A stretch of DNA of 64,000 bases. It comes from Gordius sp. MW1. Lineage: Eukaryota > Nematomorpha > Gordioida > Gordea > Gordiidae. A program made the translations under genes and the position numbers. Below the pieces are notes generated by a model. The model saw nothing but the letters and a program-made list of their open reading frames with translations, had not been told where the DNA came from and did no database searches. Positions 12,851 through 24,930 of this stretch are shown one piece after another. The stretch spans positions 28,582,001-28,646,000 of the forward strand of contig OZ038526.1 of NCBI GenBank assembly GCA_964036665.1, in the 5' to 3' direction. Each line of letters opens with the position of its first letter. Position 1 is the stretch's first letter.

Positions 12851-13447
12851 TAAATAATTCAAATTTTAGAGCGCTTTAGCAAGCTAAATTTTTTTACTTT
12901 TCCTATTTTCCCTCAATTAGGTTTTAGTCCTGCTGGATGTTTCTTCTACAAGGAAAAAGAGGTCTATAAATAATACTTATAAAACCGGAAGGGTATTAGT
13001 CATGCTCTTTGACTCAAATATAAAGCGAGATGGCGACATTGATTTAGTTGTATTACACATAATATAATCAAACGGTTGAAAGGGGATAGACGTCCTAGAT
13101 TTAATTTCAGAAATTTGTACTTGTATATGATCATGTTTTATTAGAGGCTTACTCATACAAAACGTGTTTGTTAAAATATAGCTGCATGATTCATATTAAA
13201 TGTAGCTTCACTGAAAAATCAGGGATCAGAAATTTGAACCGTGAAAAAGATAAAACAATATTTAAACGGGTGCAGGCAGGGTCACTTTTGTTTAACCCGA
13301 ACCCGAAAACATTTTCCCGACCCGAATACATTTTATAATTTTCGTTGGGTTCGGGTGAGGTTTCGGGTAGCTTGCAGGACTCTGGGCGGGTATAAGGCAA
13401 AATATAAAAAAACTTAGAAATTTATTGAAATTATGGTTTTCTCTCTA

Positions 13448-13567
13448 ATAAATTGAGGGGGGGGGCCTTAAAGCGTAAATTTTGTTAAAGATTTTTTTGT
13501 TAATTATTAAGAATTTAAGGAAGTGGCACATGCCATTTTATGCCCATCCCATTGGCTACGCCAACGC
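13448..13567. mobile_element. Eroded family A fragment
   Basis: It has TAAATTGAGGGGGGGGGCC, then a right end CCATTGGCTACGCCAACG recalling GGCTACGCCCATG. The left terminus is lost and no duplication is visible. Confidence 0.4.
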
Positions 13568-13959
13568 CCCTCGAAGGTGTCTCAAATAAAACGTTAAAAT
13601 TAAAAATTTTAAAATGACAGTCAAATTTAATGGTAAAAAGTTTTTGTTTTCAAGGCTGGGATAATAAAAATCGATTTTAAAACCATACAATTGCCAATTA
13701 TGGTTTTTAAAATATCTAAACACAATTTCTGCGAGGTTATAAGCCAAAACTTTATATCAAATTTGTTACTATTACTCATAATTTAGACGGAAAATGAAAT
13801 ATTACATTTACAAATGCTTTCAAAATAAATGTTTCAGCAAAACATTAAAATTATGCTTTAAAACAAAATTAATGACCCCAGCTGGGGGACTTTTCTGGTT
13901 TTGTCACCCAAACCTTGTGCAAGTTTTGAAAATTTCTTCATTTTTCTAAATACAGAAAA

Positions 13960-14322
13960 CCTAAGCCAAATAAAAGTATCTTACAGAAGCATGTCCACAG
14001 TCATCAAAAACCCGTATAAGTTCACACAGGAATTCTTAAAAAATTACATGTTGGACAGTAGAGTTGTTAAATTGCTAACTTTTTTCAAATCCAGCTACCA
14101 TCTGCTCGTGTTTCTGCTCGGCCCTCGAGCATTTTTATATGCTACTGTTCTGCCTAGTCCACCGAACAGCCAGCACATATTGTGATAGATAACGCGCATT
14201 TAAAGCAACTCAGTGTCCGTGCTCGCGTCTGGAGTTTGAAGAAAGTTAGCAATTTAACGACTCTATTGGACAGGACGGACAACCAAAAATCAGCCCATAA
14301 AGTGGGTAGCAATTCATTATTA
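13960..14322 (+). repeat. TTGCATAGCAATTAAT-family repeat split by an hAT-like insertion
   Basis: The left half (CCGTATAAGTTCACACAGGA, then ATGTTGGACAG) and right half (TTGGACAGGACGGACAACC, CCCATAAAGTGGGTAGCAAT) are one repeat. They are separated by the 207-bp element at 14059-14265, which duplicated TTGGACAG of the host repeat. Confidence 0.7.
14059..14265. mobile_element. hAT-like MITE with TAGAGTTGTTAAATTGC ends
   Basis: Near-perfect terminal inverted repeats (TAGAGTTGTTAAATTGCTAA at the left; TTAGCAATTTAACGACTCTA at the right) are bordered by the exact 8-bp duplication TTGGACAG (14051-14058, 14266-14273). The centre is non-coding. Confidence 0.9.
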
Positions 14323-14680
14323 AAACGATATTTTGGTATTACCTAACTGCAACTAAAACTTGACCGAGTCCTACGTTTATAAAATCTACAAAGTTAAAAA
14401 AAATAACCTTTAGAGTTGGATGCCACATGCCTTTGTCCAGATTAATTAATGTAATCCAATTGGGGTCATTTATACCCCATCGCAGCAGGCAAGCCAGACC
14501 AGACCACCTGCCCTCAACTTCTACTTCAAAATAAAATTACTTAAAAACACCTATTCAAGACATCACTTGTAACAAATAATACCGCGGGTTAAAAAACAAA
14601 AGAAATTCTATGATAATAAAATTCGATCAAATTACACGAATCTATAGTGTATATAACTAACCCCACCCCACCTTCAATCA

Positions 14681-14831
14681 ATATGACCCGAGGGGCAGGG
14701 ATGGACTGCTGTCCCCCCCCCCCTCAATACCCAAATTTGTTGAAATTTATTAAAATTATGGCTAAATTTCAAAAATTTATTATTTTGTCCTCCCTAAATA
14801 GCCTCTAATCCCAAGGCTGGCTATGCCCATG
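14681..14831. mobile_element. Degenerate family A MITE, reversed orientation
   Basis: It contains GGGCAGGGATGGACTGCTGT with a C run, TTGTTGAAATTTATTAAAATT, and a right end AATCCCAAGGCTGGCTATGCCCATG. The left end has decayed and no clean duplication is seen. Confidence 0.6.
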
Positions 14832-15731
14832 TATCAACATCTTCAATTAAAATTTTTTAAATAACTATATGTATTCAAATTTTTTAAAATGCTTTTAATG
14901 CTTAACTAGTTAAATATGTTTTTATTACGTTCTCAAAACACTTTAAATAACAAAATTTACAATAAAATATATGTGCTTTCCAATTTTGGTGCACATTTCA
15001 AAATGGCGGAGAAACGGTACACTTATTTAAACTTTTGAAGTTGATGAGCGGTCTATCTAGTCTACGAATTTATTTCAAAATTTTATGATTTCCCGTATAA
15101 AATAAGGCGAAACCACTGAGAAATGAATGGACCAGATCCTAAGATGTTAAAAAAAACTAGAAGAAAATTTAGGAATTCTAATATTTTTCATAAAGATCAT
15201 CAACACTGTAATAAAGAAAAATCTTCTTTACGCACTTGCCTTCTTAACTAGCAATTGTGAGTTAATGTCACCACCAGACCAGTGTCGCTACAATGGGCAA
15301 AGGTCAAGAAAAATCCACAAACTATTTATTGTCCCCTTCTATTTATAAAATTACTATAAAAATGTAATATAGTGGAAAATGTAGCAGTTGGCTTGACCCA
15401 GATATCCCCAAAGGATAAATATAATAATAATATTTAACATAAAATTTAAACGTAATTTTTCTCGTTCCTAAAATGATTTAAGTACAGGAAAGGTAATAGT
15501 GTAATTATCTCATCACACATTAAGTGATAATTACTTAATTAGTATACTTTTAGTCCAAATACACCGGGCAAAAAAGGTCTTAAAACAACCTTAAATTATA
15601 GATTTAATATAATTATAACAATTTTGTCATTTCAAATTAAAACAACATATGAATGACCTACCAAAAGTGTATAAACTAAATCCTTAATAAGTTTTTTATC
15701 AATTGTAATAGCGGCTCCCCTTGCCCTGGCC

Positions 15732-15840
15732 TAGGTTGTAAAAACGGCTGGGTTTTGTTTGGTTTGGTCCGGCTTTTGGATTTGGTCGACTACGCCCAAA
15801 GGTCGCCCAAACAAAACCCAGCCCTCTTTTTCCAACACTA
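15732..15840. mobile_element. Family B hAT-like MITE, short copy
   Basis: The arms run from TAGGTTGTAAAAACGGCTGG to a right end CCCTCTTTTTCCAACACTA. The flanks CCCTGGCC and CCCTGACC match in 7 of 8 bases. Confidence 0.82.
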
Positions 15841-16248
15841 CCCTGACCTTATGAATTAATAGACTTCTTACTAAGGATCAAACTCATTTTTTTCATTTTT
15901 AAATTTACACAAATATAGTTTAAAATTTACTATAAACTAGAAAAGAAGTTAAAAACTATTTCTTGATATTCAAAAATGTCACAAAATTCAACCTTTTCAT
16001 GGAAGTTATAAATATTTTTTATCTAAAACTCGGTAAAATTATGTTAAAGAGCGTTAAGCAGCTGCGTAACATAGCATGATAGTTTTACTTATGTGCTGGT
16101 CGTCTTTCATTCGGAGACGAGAAAAAAGTCCTAGCTGCAACAAGAAGCAAAATAATAGAAAACACGAGTCAAAGGTAAATCATTGTTCGCGATCATTTAA
16201 ATAAAAATCACCTCATTTTATTTGAAATCTAATTGGTTCCCTAAATAA

Positions 16249-16450
16249 TATTAATTGCTATGCAATTTATGGGCTAGCTTTTGGTTGTCTGTCCGTCCGT
16301 CCGTCCCGTCCAACTAGTAATTTTTGAATAAATGCCGTGGAAACTTATACGGGTTTTATGGCTATGGACTTATTCCTATGTAAAAGACTATTGTTTTTTG
16401 TTTCGTTAAGAAATTCGTCTAGGTTGTTGCTATTGCTATATATCGGATAA
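16249..16450 (-). repeat. TTGCATAGCAATTAAT-family repeat, antisense copy
   Basis: Reads ATTAATTGCTATGCAATTTA, then GGTTGTCTGTCCGTCCGTCC, then CGTGGAAACTTATACGGGTT: the reverse of the order at 12.35 kb. It ends indistinctly near the GGTTGTTGC/GGATAATTGCC modules. Confidence 0.6.
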
Positions 16451-17165
16451 TTGCCAAACTGGCTAAATAAGTTTAATATTTATTGATTTTTAAAATAAAA
16501 GCCATAAAAAAAGTATCGGCAATCAAAAATTAATATTCCATCTATCTATTCTCGTAATAAAAAGGCAAAAAAGAGACGTTTCTACGTAACAAAAATCCAA
16601 TGCCTCTTAAAATTTTATTAAATTTGCAATTTTTATTCGTCCAAACTTAATTGGCCATTTCATTTTTATCAATAAACCACTCCCCCTAGAAAAAAACTTG
16701 AATTTCACCATTGTAAATTCTCAAAAAAAATCCTGCTCAAAAAACGAGGGGTAAGCAAGAAAGGAATTAAACAGGAATTCGAAACAAAATTTATTGGCCC
16801 ACATAAATCAAGTAGTAAAACATCTAACGGATGATAAACCTAACATAGCTCAGTCAGATCTAACATGGATCTAACAGAACGCATAGAAAGATAAAACAAA
16901 CAGCCAGACTATCCCTCTCCTAATTTCCTGTATTCTTCCCCTTCGATAAATCATGAGCCCATATGCCTAGCCCTAAAATGTTACAGACATGAGCTTACTC
17001 AAGGAGGGGAATCTGCCCCCCCCCACCTTTAAAAACGAAAATTCTTATATATTTAAAGATTTTATAGTTAGCATTTCGAGAAAAAAAACATCATCTTAAC
17101 GTTTGATTCATAGCAAATTACAATTCTAAATTTGTTTTTTTTTTATAAATTTCGCAAGCGTGACT

Positions 17166-17335
17166 CATGGGCGTAGCCAGCATTGGAATTAGAGGGGGCG
17201 GGGCAAAAATGATTTAGGGAGGGACAAAATAATCATTTTTGAAAAATGTTTGCAATAATTTTAATAAATTTTAACAAATTTTTGGATTTAGAGGGGGGGG
17301 GGGGCAACCACCCCTCCCCCTTGGCTAAGCCCATG
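17166..17335. mobile_element. Family A MITE
   Basis: It runs from CATGGGCGTAGCCAGC to TTGGCTAAGCCCATG. The flanks GCGTGACT and GCGTGAAT agree in 7 of 8 bases. G runs occur after the left arm and in the inner right half. Confidence 0.88.
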
Positions 17336-17820
17336 GCGTGAATTATTCCTAAGTTTTAGTTAGTACTAGTATAAAGAATATTTTATCAGCCCTCATCAAG
17401 CATAAATCATACCTAAATGCAAAGCGTACCAAAAGCCTTAAAGTTAAAAGCTACAGATGGATGAAAGGCTGTGGCAAATTACACTTATTTTAAAAAAATA
17501 AAAATGGATTAAAAAGCAAACAAAATTTGCCAAAAATTTGAAAAATAAATCAATATTCATTAAAATTGCATAGCAATTAAAAATAAACACAAAATTTATG
17601 GGTTTTGATCAAAAAAACGTATGTGGATTTTAAAGTGTACTAGCTGAGATGGGTGGTATAAATGTTAGATTGAGTGCAAATATGAAGAGAAGACATCTGG
17701 AAAAGGGATGATTACCATACTTATACTTAGATATATCAACCATCATAATGGGGTTATTACTTGCTGTGGTGGTTAAATGAACTAAGCCAGCTAATTGTGG
17801 CAATTTTTAATGGGTACATT

Positions 17821-17995
17821 CATTGGCGTAGCCAAGTTTGGGGGGGGGGGGGGGCAGGGAGGGGCGGCTTCCCCCCCTGAAAATCCAAAAATTTGTTGAA
17901 ATTTATTAAAATTATGACTAACATTAAAAGATCATTTTTCCCGTCCCTAAATCATTATTGCCCCCCTCTAAATCCCAATACTGGATATGCCCATG
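17821..17995. mobile_element. Family A MITE, reversed orientation
   Basis: It runs from CATTGGCGTAGCCAAG with a G run to AATACTGGATATGCCCATG. The internal order is the reverse of the copy at 17.17 kb. The target duplication is too eroded to call. Confidence 0.75.
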
Positions 17996-18182
17996 AATGC
18001 ATTAATAAAAATAATAAATTCTAATTCCTAATAAAACTATATAAAAAACGACAATTCATTTTGGAATAATTTTGTATGTATCCTAGAGACAAGCACGAGC
18101 CATCGAGTTAGGTTCAGGTTAAAAATTTTAAAATGCTTCCGGGTTGGGTTTGTGTTGAAATGCTAGTCTATAATGTATCCTT

Positions 18183-18316
18183 CTGTGAAGCCAGAATTCA
18201 AATTAGAGGGGGGGGCATTTATAATTTAGAGAGGGGCTAAATGATTCATTCTTAACATCTTTGTAAATATTTTTATGGTTTGATGAGATTTGTCACTCTG
18301 GGTTCCCTCGGCTAAG
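18183..18316. mobile_element. Degenerate family A fragment
   Basis: GAAGCCAGAATTCAAATTAG is followed by a G run and GGGGCTAAATGATCA-like sequence, and the fragment ends CGGCTAAGCC. Both termini are eroded. Confidence 0.4.
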
Positions 18317-19462
18317 CCTAGGGACATTTAAAATATAAAGAAGTAGCCTTGTTTTTTTAAATAGGAAAAAAAATTTAATATAAAATATTTTAGGAACAAT
18401 ATGAAAGATTAAGACAAAACATTTATTAGCCCTTTTACTCATTATTATAAATATGAAATGTCTATAAAGACAATATATAGCTATTAAAGTGTGAATATTT
18501 TACAAAGATTTGAAAGTTAACAAAGTTAGCTGTCAAAAGAATGAAGACCTCAGGATCATAAACTATTATGTTTTATCATTGTCCACTGTCATGTTAAATC
18601 ATATAATAATCAATTTACAATAAAAAAAATATCAGGCCCTTCAGGCATCTTTAACAATCAATATTAAAATAAAAGTTTTGCAAACAGATTTATCTAATTT
18701 TATAAATTATATGGCAAAAATAACAACCAAAGCATATATAATAATAATTGCATTTATAAAAATACAAAATAATGATGAATATTGAAAATCTTATATAAAA
18801 TATCAAACAAATAAATTTAATAAAAATAACACTATTTACCTTGATTTGATAATAAGCCCAATATATAGAGAATAATGACTGATTTAGGCATAAAGAAAAA
18901 AATAAATATATTAAGTCATATGAAAAAAAAAATTTTAAATGACTGAATGACACAGCTGACATGACACTAATAAAATATACATTTAAATTGTATCCGAAGT
19001 GTATGTAAAAATAGTTAATTTATTTGACTATTACAAAGCTATTACAATAAGTATTTGAAGTATTTATTTAATTTGTCGTAAAAGTTGTCAATAGTTTGAT
19101 ATGATTGAAGATAATAACCTCTATCCAAAAGATACGTAAAATTCTAATATGTATAGTTTGATAGTATACTTTCCCTTGTTATAATCTAAATATATTTTAA
19201 AATAGATAACTGTTTTTCAAGGTTCTGATGTATAAATAATTTTTCTATTAACGATTTATATTGTTTATTTGACGTAAGAACATTATAAAAACAAGTGTTA
19301 AATACTTTTATAGATATCTTATCAAATAAAGTGAGGTTTAAACTTTATAGGTGACAAATTATAAATAAATAAATTTTTAAAGAAGGTTGATTATCCACTC
19401 TTTTCTATCCTATTAAAGGAAAGACAATAGAAGATTTCTCAAAAAGAATTAATACCCTAACG

Positions 19463-20192
19463 CAGTGATTCTTAACCTGGGGATCGCGACCCCCTAGGGG
19501 GTCGCGAGAAGTTTGCCGGGGGCCGCCAAAATTTTTTAAAATAAAATAAAAATATTCAGAAAAGCTTTAGAAAAAATACTCACCAGGGGATTCGAACACG
19601 TTGCCATAAGATTCATTATTAGAATTAATAAATGATTGTAATTTAAAATCTTTGTTTAAAACTAAAAGTTTGCCGCAATTTTGGATACAAATTCGTGCAG
19701 AATATCCTCCATTATTTTCAGCAGCAATTCAAAATTTGCTGCCTTTCGCTAGTACATATTTTTGTGAAAAAGGCTTCTCAACTATGGTGGATATAAACTA
19801 AAAAACGCAATCGATTGCGACTAGATTCCTGCATGAGGATAGCATTACAATCAATTGAATCAAGAATTAACAAATTGGCTGAAGATGTTCAGCAGCAGAA
19901 ATCTCATATATTTCCGAATGCATATATTTTTTATTTTAAATATTGTTTTTATGTTTAATTATGAAGTTTTTATGCTATTATTACTTCATTATCTATTTAA
20001 ATTTTAAATAGATAATGAAATAAGAAAGTTGTGTTTTATGTTTATTATATAATAAAATGAAAAAATAATAGAAAATCAATATATTATAGATAATATAACA
20101 AATATAAATTATTATGAAAAAAATGGGGGGGCCGCAAACAAATTATAAAATATTTGGGGGGGCCGCGTGTATAAAAAGGTTAAGAATCACTG
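19463..20192 (+). mobile_element. hAT element with transposase C-terminal remnant
   Basis: The ends CAGTGATTCTTAACC and GGTTAAGAATCACTG are perfect inverses, and CCCTAACG is duplicated on both sides (19455-19462, 20193-20200). A long GC palindrome centred on CCCCCTAGGGGG follows the left end. Plus-strand remnants include FWIQIRAEYPPLFSAAIQNL, LLPFASTYFCEKGFSTM and, after a stop and frameshift, RNRLRLDSCMRIALQSIESR. This is the conserved C-terminal dimerisation region of ZBED5/SCAND3-type hAT transposases. The catalytic N-terminal parts are absent, so it is a deleted, inactive copy. Confidence 0.9.
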
Positions 20193-22022
20193 CCCTAACG
20201 CACCTGAACTTTTATATCTAATATTATGTTTCAAAAATATATTACCTTTTTGATGAAAAACTAATCAAAAAATGGAATCTTTATAATCGTTTATATTTGC
20301 TTTTGTAAAGAGATTATTTAAAAAAAAGATTTAAATATAGTAAATTATTTTAAATGTTAAGACTAACTACGACGGTCCCAAGTTCGAGTGCAAAACATGA
20401 AGGGTTGGCGTCAGGTGGGAAACCGGCTATAAAAACCAACTCAACTATCATGATCGTTTCAAACACATTTTTTACAGAAAGCTAGGGCGTCCTATACAAA
20501 CGACGCGCACTTTATACCCCGCTTGTGGAATGTGAAAAATAAACTAGCAAATGCGGTTAAGGAAATTAGTTGGGGAAAGAATGTTGATAACGTGCAGGAA
20601 TGCGGGAATGTTGACGGGAAAGAGCATCAGTCGCACGAATGCTAAAAAAGTACTCGTCGCCTGCCTACAAGATACTAGGTGAAACGAAACCAAAGCTCGG
20701 GAATTAGGAGAAGGATACAAACTATTCTACCGTGCATCACCAAATCGTAGAAACAGGGTCGGTATCGTTCTAAGCGTTCAAGTACACGATGGTGGAAGTC
20801 AAGCGTTATTCAGACAGGCTAATGTGGGTGAATATTGCAGATCAAGAGGGCCTCCAAACCGTTATGTGCGCGTATGCTCCCCAAATTGGGTGTATGGAGT
20901 CTGAGAAAGACATATTCTTCGATACATTGGAAAAAGAAATACAAGGTTAGGGCAGGAAGAAAGGCTAATTATTGGAACGGATTTCAACGCTCATGTAGGG
21001 AAAGTCGCCTCGGGTATGAACGCAACATGGAGGCTATGAGCATGGTATAAAGAACAAAGAAGGGGAATCATCTAAGTATCACAAGCATACAAAATGACAA
21101 TTGTTAAAACCTATTTACAAAAACGCGAAGATCATATTGTGACTTATAAGAGTGGGAAGCATTTTATTCAAATTGACTATCTGCTCAAACCTCGTAAGGA
21201 CTTATGGAGTATCAAGGAATGCAAAGTAATATTGTTAGAAGAAATGGCCAAGCAACCGTCTCCTTGTTGTGAAACTTGACAGAAGAGTATTTCCCAAAAA
21301 AGGAAAGGTCTATGAACCTCGCATTTGATACGAATGGCTCAAGGATACGTCGATCAAGGAAATATACCATCAAAAAGCTTCCACACTCTTGGATGCCACG
21401 AAGTTGCAAAGGGACGTAGACGACGATTGGGAGACACTATCTAAGGGCATAAAAGAAACAGCGATTCGAATTCTAGGATAAACCAAAGGAGGTAAAGCTA
21501 TAAATAGGGAACTATGGTGGTGAGATCAATCGGTTAGGGATTTCATCGAAAGAAAGAAAAATCTATATAGACTGTGTCATAAATCAAAAAAGTCGGAAAA
21601 TTCTCAAGTAGATAGGGAGGCAAAGGGAGCAGCAAAAAATGCCGTTGCAATGTGAAGAATGCCTCGTACACCGAAATGACAAACAAACTGGACCATAAAG
21701 GGGGCGATAGGCTTATGTACAAATTGGCCAAGATAAGGGGGAAGAAAAGTAGCGATGTAGGTGAGTAGTCAAAAACGAGAAGGGTCAAATCTTACTAAAG
21801 CCGAAAGAAATGATGGAAAAGTGGAAAGGATACTTTAAGAAACTTATGAATATTACAAATGACAAAGATTCTTTTCCCGATATTGAGCCAAGCATAAGTA
21901 TGGTCAAGTTCTTTCAGGAGGATGAAGTTAGGACACAAATGAACAAGATGCAAAAAGGAAAAGCAAATGGCCCAGATGGAATACCTATTGCTCAGGTGCC
22001 GTGAATAAGGAGTTACCAGCAT

Positions 22023-22097
22023 TAGTGATGCGAAAAAACCGAGAAAATTCTCGGACTCGTCTCGGCGAGATTCTTTAGGCAAGATCTCGGCTTTTAT
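22023..22097. mobile_element. TAGTGATGCG/CTCGTCTCG fragment (family E)
   Basis: It begins TAGTGATGCGAAAAAACCGA and contains CTCGGACTCGTCTCGGCGAG. The same ends occur in the large element at 22.68-24.33 kb and at 26.72 kb. It interrupts the LINE where its reverse transcriptase palm should be. Confidence 0.6.
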
Positions 22098-22676
22098 TCA
22101 TGGGAACGTACATGAATGCCATTGCTGGAGGACCATCTAAAGTACCCAAAAGTAGTCAGGTTTACATACCTCGGCTCAATGCTACATCAAGAGGGAAATT
22201 GGGCAACAGAATTTAATGTCCGGATCCAAAAAGATAGCTTAATTGGCGAAGTACATCCGGTGTAATGTGCGACAAGAAAATGTCAATATAGTTGAAGAGC
22301 AAAGCTTGCAGATCCATCGTAAGACCGGTGTTACTCTATGGAAGTGAAACATGCGCATTAAATACCACGGAAGGAAAGCTATTAGCAGAGATGAGAATGA
22401 TACGGTGGAGCTTGGGGTATACTAAGCTCGACCTATGGCGAATGACTTTTTCCTGACAAAATTGGGTATTCAACCTATGGCGGACATGATTAACAATAAT
22501 CGGCTAAAGTGGCATGGGCATATACTAAGAAGGGACACAATGACTTATATCGAAAAGTACTGGACACGGAGGTACCGAGAAAGATAGGAAGAGGACGACC
22601 CCGTGTCACGTGAAGAAAGCAAGTGGATACACTTATGAAAACAATTGAGATTAGTCATGAGATGGCACTCACCGGT

Positions 22677-24330
22677 TACTGATGCGGTAACCCGAAAAAA
22701 TTCTCGGCGAGACGAGACGAGACGAAACTAGAATTCGAAAAACGGACTTCAGATCGAGACAAGAATTTTTATGTCGAGACGAGAAAATACGAAATTTTTC
22801 GGCGAGATCTCGGTTTTTTATCGCTCATTAGATTTTAGTAAATTATTGTGAATTTTAATTTGCATGATTTACATTAAACGTATTAAATGTAAATCAATAT
22901 GATTGTATTTTTAAAAAAAACACCTAAATATAGCAAATTCTATATATTTTAGCAAAAAATTTAGAATTTAGCAATTTCATTTCATATATCTAAATGTGGA
23001 TGGCCAATCATAACATATTTGTATCCATAGCATTATTAAATATTACAAAATTTATGCTTAGAATGAGTTCTGATGAAGTATTAAATATTAATAAAGCATA
23101 TTTGAATTTAGCAGTTTCTCATCCTGCACGATGCCGTAATTATAAATTGGTGGTCATTTAGTTTGAATAATTATATACAAGTTAAGCTAAGGTGGCTCGA
23201 GATTTTTTGAGCACCCTAGCGTCATTTGTGCTTGTCTAACTACTTCAAAAGTACAATTGAGTATTCGATGACACCGTTATAGATTAAATCATAAATTTTC
23301 TAGAAGTTTGCTTCAATTAATAGTATATGTCCTAAAATTTTGAAGTTAGACATTATGTGAATACATTGTTTCGTCATATGCATTACTTTTTACATTTTAT
23401 AAGCTGGGGTTGGCAGGCGCATTAATTGACTATAATTTCTTTAATTGTGTTTGTGGCAATTGTGCGATATAAAGTAAAGGGAAAATCTTTGAGCATAATT
23501 TGTGGGGATACACGAACTTCCACTGTATTCGATAAATAACTATGATGGCAAGGTTAGTGAGAAATGAAAGGTAATTATTTGAAATACAATGATTATAATG
23601 ATTTTTGTCGTAAAATAAAAAACGTGCACTTTAATTTAGAGTTTAAAATCTATTGTTATCAATCCTATAATAATGCGGCAGTTATTGTTATTTTTACAAC
23701 GTTCTTATATGTGCCATAGGTATAAAATCCCTAAATAATAATATTATCATTAAAAGTCATTCACACTTTGTGGTCTATAACACCATAATAAACATGCAAT
23801 AAATTTATGGGCTATAATTGAGGATGGTAAAATCAATGGACTAAAACGTTTGACTTAAATATGTTAAGGTCTACTTTGAGGCTTTAGCCAAGGTTAATAA
23901 AGGTCTCAACTTGCCCAAATATATAACTAAGTCAAATATAAGTGAACATACATTTTTAAGTCAATTTTCGACAGAGACAGTAAATTTGACACAAATGTTA
24001 TAATTTGTTAGAACTTTAAAATTACATTTTATATACTTCAAACTTATTTAGACTTATTTTAATTTGCTCTTTCCATAGAAAATATTATCTTTATGAATTA
24101 GTTCATATCTTTATACCGTCGCGCTAATTCCTTAAAAAGTTTGTTAATAAATCTAAAAAGATTTTATAACACCTTTTTAATATTTTTAATAAAACAGGAC
24201 AAAATTTCATTTCATATAAATCATTTTCAAAAAAAAGTTCTCGTCGAGACGAGATCGAGATTTTTCTAGACCGAGACGAGATCGAGATCTTCATAATCGC
24301 TCCCGAGACGAGACGAGATTCGAAACACTA
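22677..24330. mobile_element. 1.65-kb element with GAGACGAGAC arms (family E) inside the LINE
   Basis: The left end is TACTGATGCGGTAACCCGA followed by GGCGAGACGAGACGAGACG. The right end is the inverse GAGACGAGACGAGATTCG, then AAACACTA. CACCGGT at the left and CACCGGG at the right flank the element, and LINE coding sequence continues across the gap. The centre is A+T-rich with no transposase recognised. It is probably a non-autonomous hAT-like element. Confidence 0.65.
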
Positions 24331-24526
24331 CACCGGGACGAGATGGAAGAAAACTATTAAAACAAACCCCACGACTGTCGAACCAAATAACTGATAAAGA
24401 AAAAGAAGAATAAATTTTTAAAATGCAAGGTTTAAATATCATGGGAAAACTGACAACCTCACATCCTGCAAATTTTATATGATAGGATGATAATGTATAC
24501 CAACTTAATCGTTGAAATATGTACAT

Positions 24527-24930
24527 CAGAGACCAGATTTGCCCGGCCCGCTGCCCCAAACCTGCCCGTCCGGCCCACGGGCCCAGCATCTTTCTAAAAT
24601 TTTAACTTCTGGGTTGGTCCGGGCGGGCATCGTTTGTTTTTAAAATAATGTATTATATTGTTTTGTATATTTTACCACTTTTTATTTTGAATTTATATGG
24701 TTGGTTAATCCTAGTTCTCATTTTAAAAAAAAAATAAAAGTTAAGATAAAATTTTTAAAAAATATAACGATATTAATGTTAAAAATTTTAAAACACACCA
24801 TTTCGGGCCGGGCAGCTCTGATATTTCGGACATTGTCGGGCTGACACATAGAGGGGTTCGGGCGGGCACATTAATTATAATCGAACCGGGCCGGGATCGG
24901 GCAGAAAAATTCTAACAAATCTGACCTCTG
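24527..24930. mobile_element. hAT-like element with CAGAGACC ends (family D)
   Basis: It starts CAGAGACCAGATTTGCCCGG and ends AACAAATCTGACCTCTG. The exact 8-bp duplication ATGTACAT lies on both sides (24519-24526, 24931-24938). Both arms are rich in GGCCCG/CGGGCC. It inserted about 100 bp past the end of the LINE. Confidence 0.9.

Larger units (their letters stand above)
20365..24425 (+). pseudogene. RTE-like LINE, broken and interrupted
   Basis: An endonuclease domain can be followed across frames: GEGYKLFYRASPNRRNRVGI, LIIGTDFNAHVGKVASGM and KREDHIVTYKSGKHFIQIDY. The start of reverse transcriptase follows (EKWKGYFKKLMNITNDK, KGKANGPDGIPIA). After a small insertion comes the thumb region (FTYLGSMLHQEGNWATEF, then RPVLLYGSETCAL, RMIRWSLGYTKL). 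The palm with the YxDD motif is missing. The glutamate expected in the first endonuclease motif reads as aspartate (CLQDTR). The 3' end resumes at 24331 after the insertion at 22677-24330 and peters out in GATAAAGAAAAAGAAGAATA. There are many stops and frameshifts; the copy is dead. Confidence 0.85.

Noticed and set aside
18690..18962. Hydrophobic 90-codon minus-strand ORF resembling a membrane protein
   Set aside because: The sequence is almost pure A/T, so F, I, Y and L codons are expected by chance; no homology recognised.
24266..24589. 107-codon minus-strand ORF
   Set aside because: It crosses the end of the family E insertion, the LINE 3' tail and the start of the family D element; a chimera of repeats.
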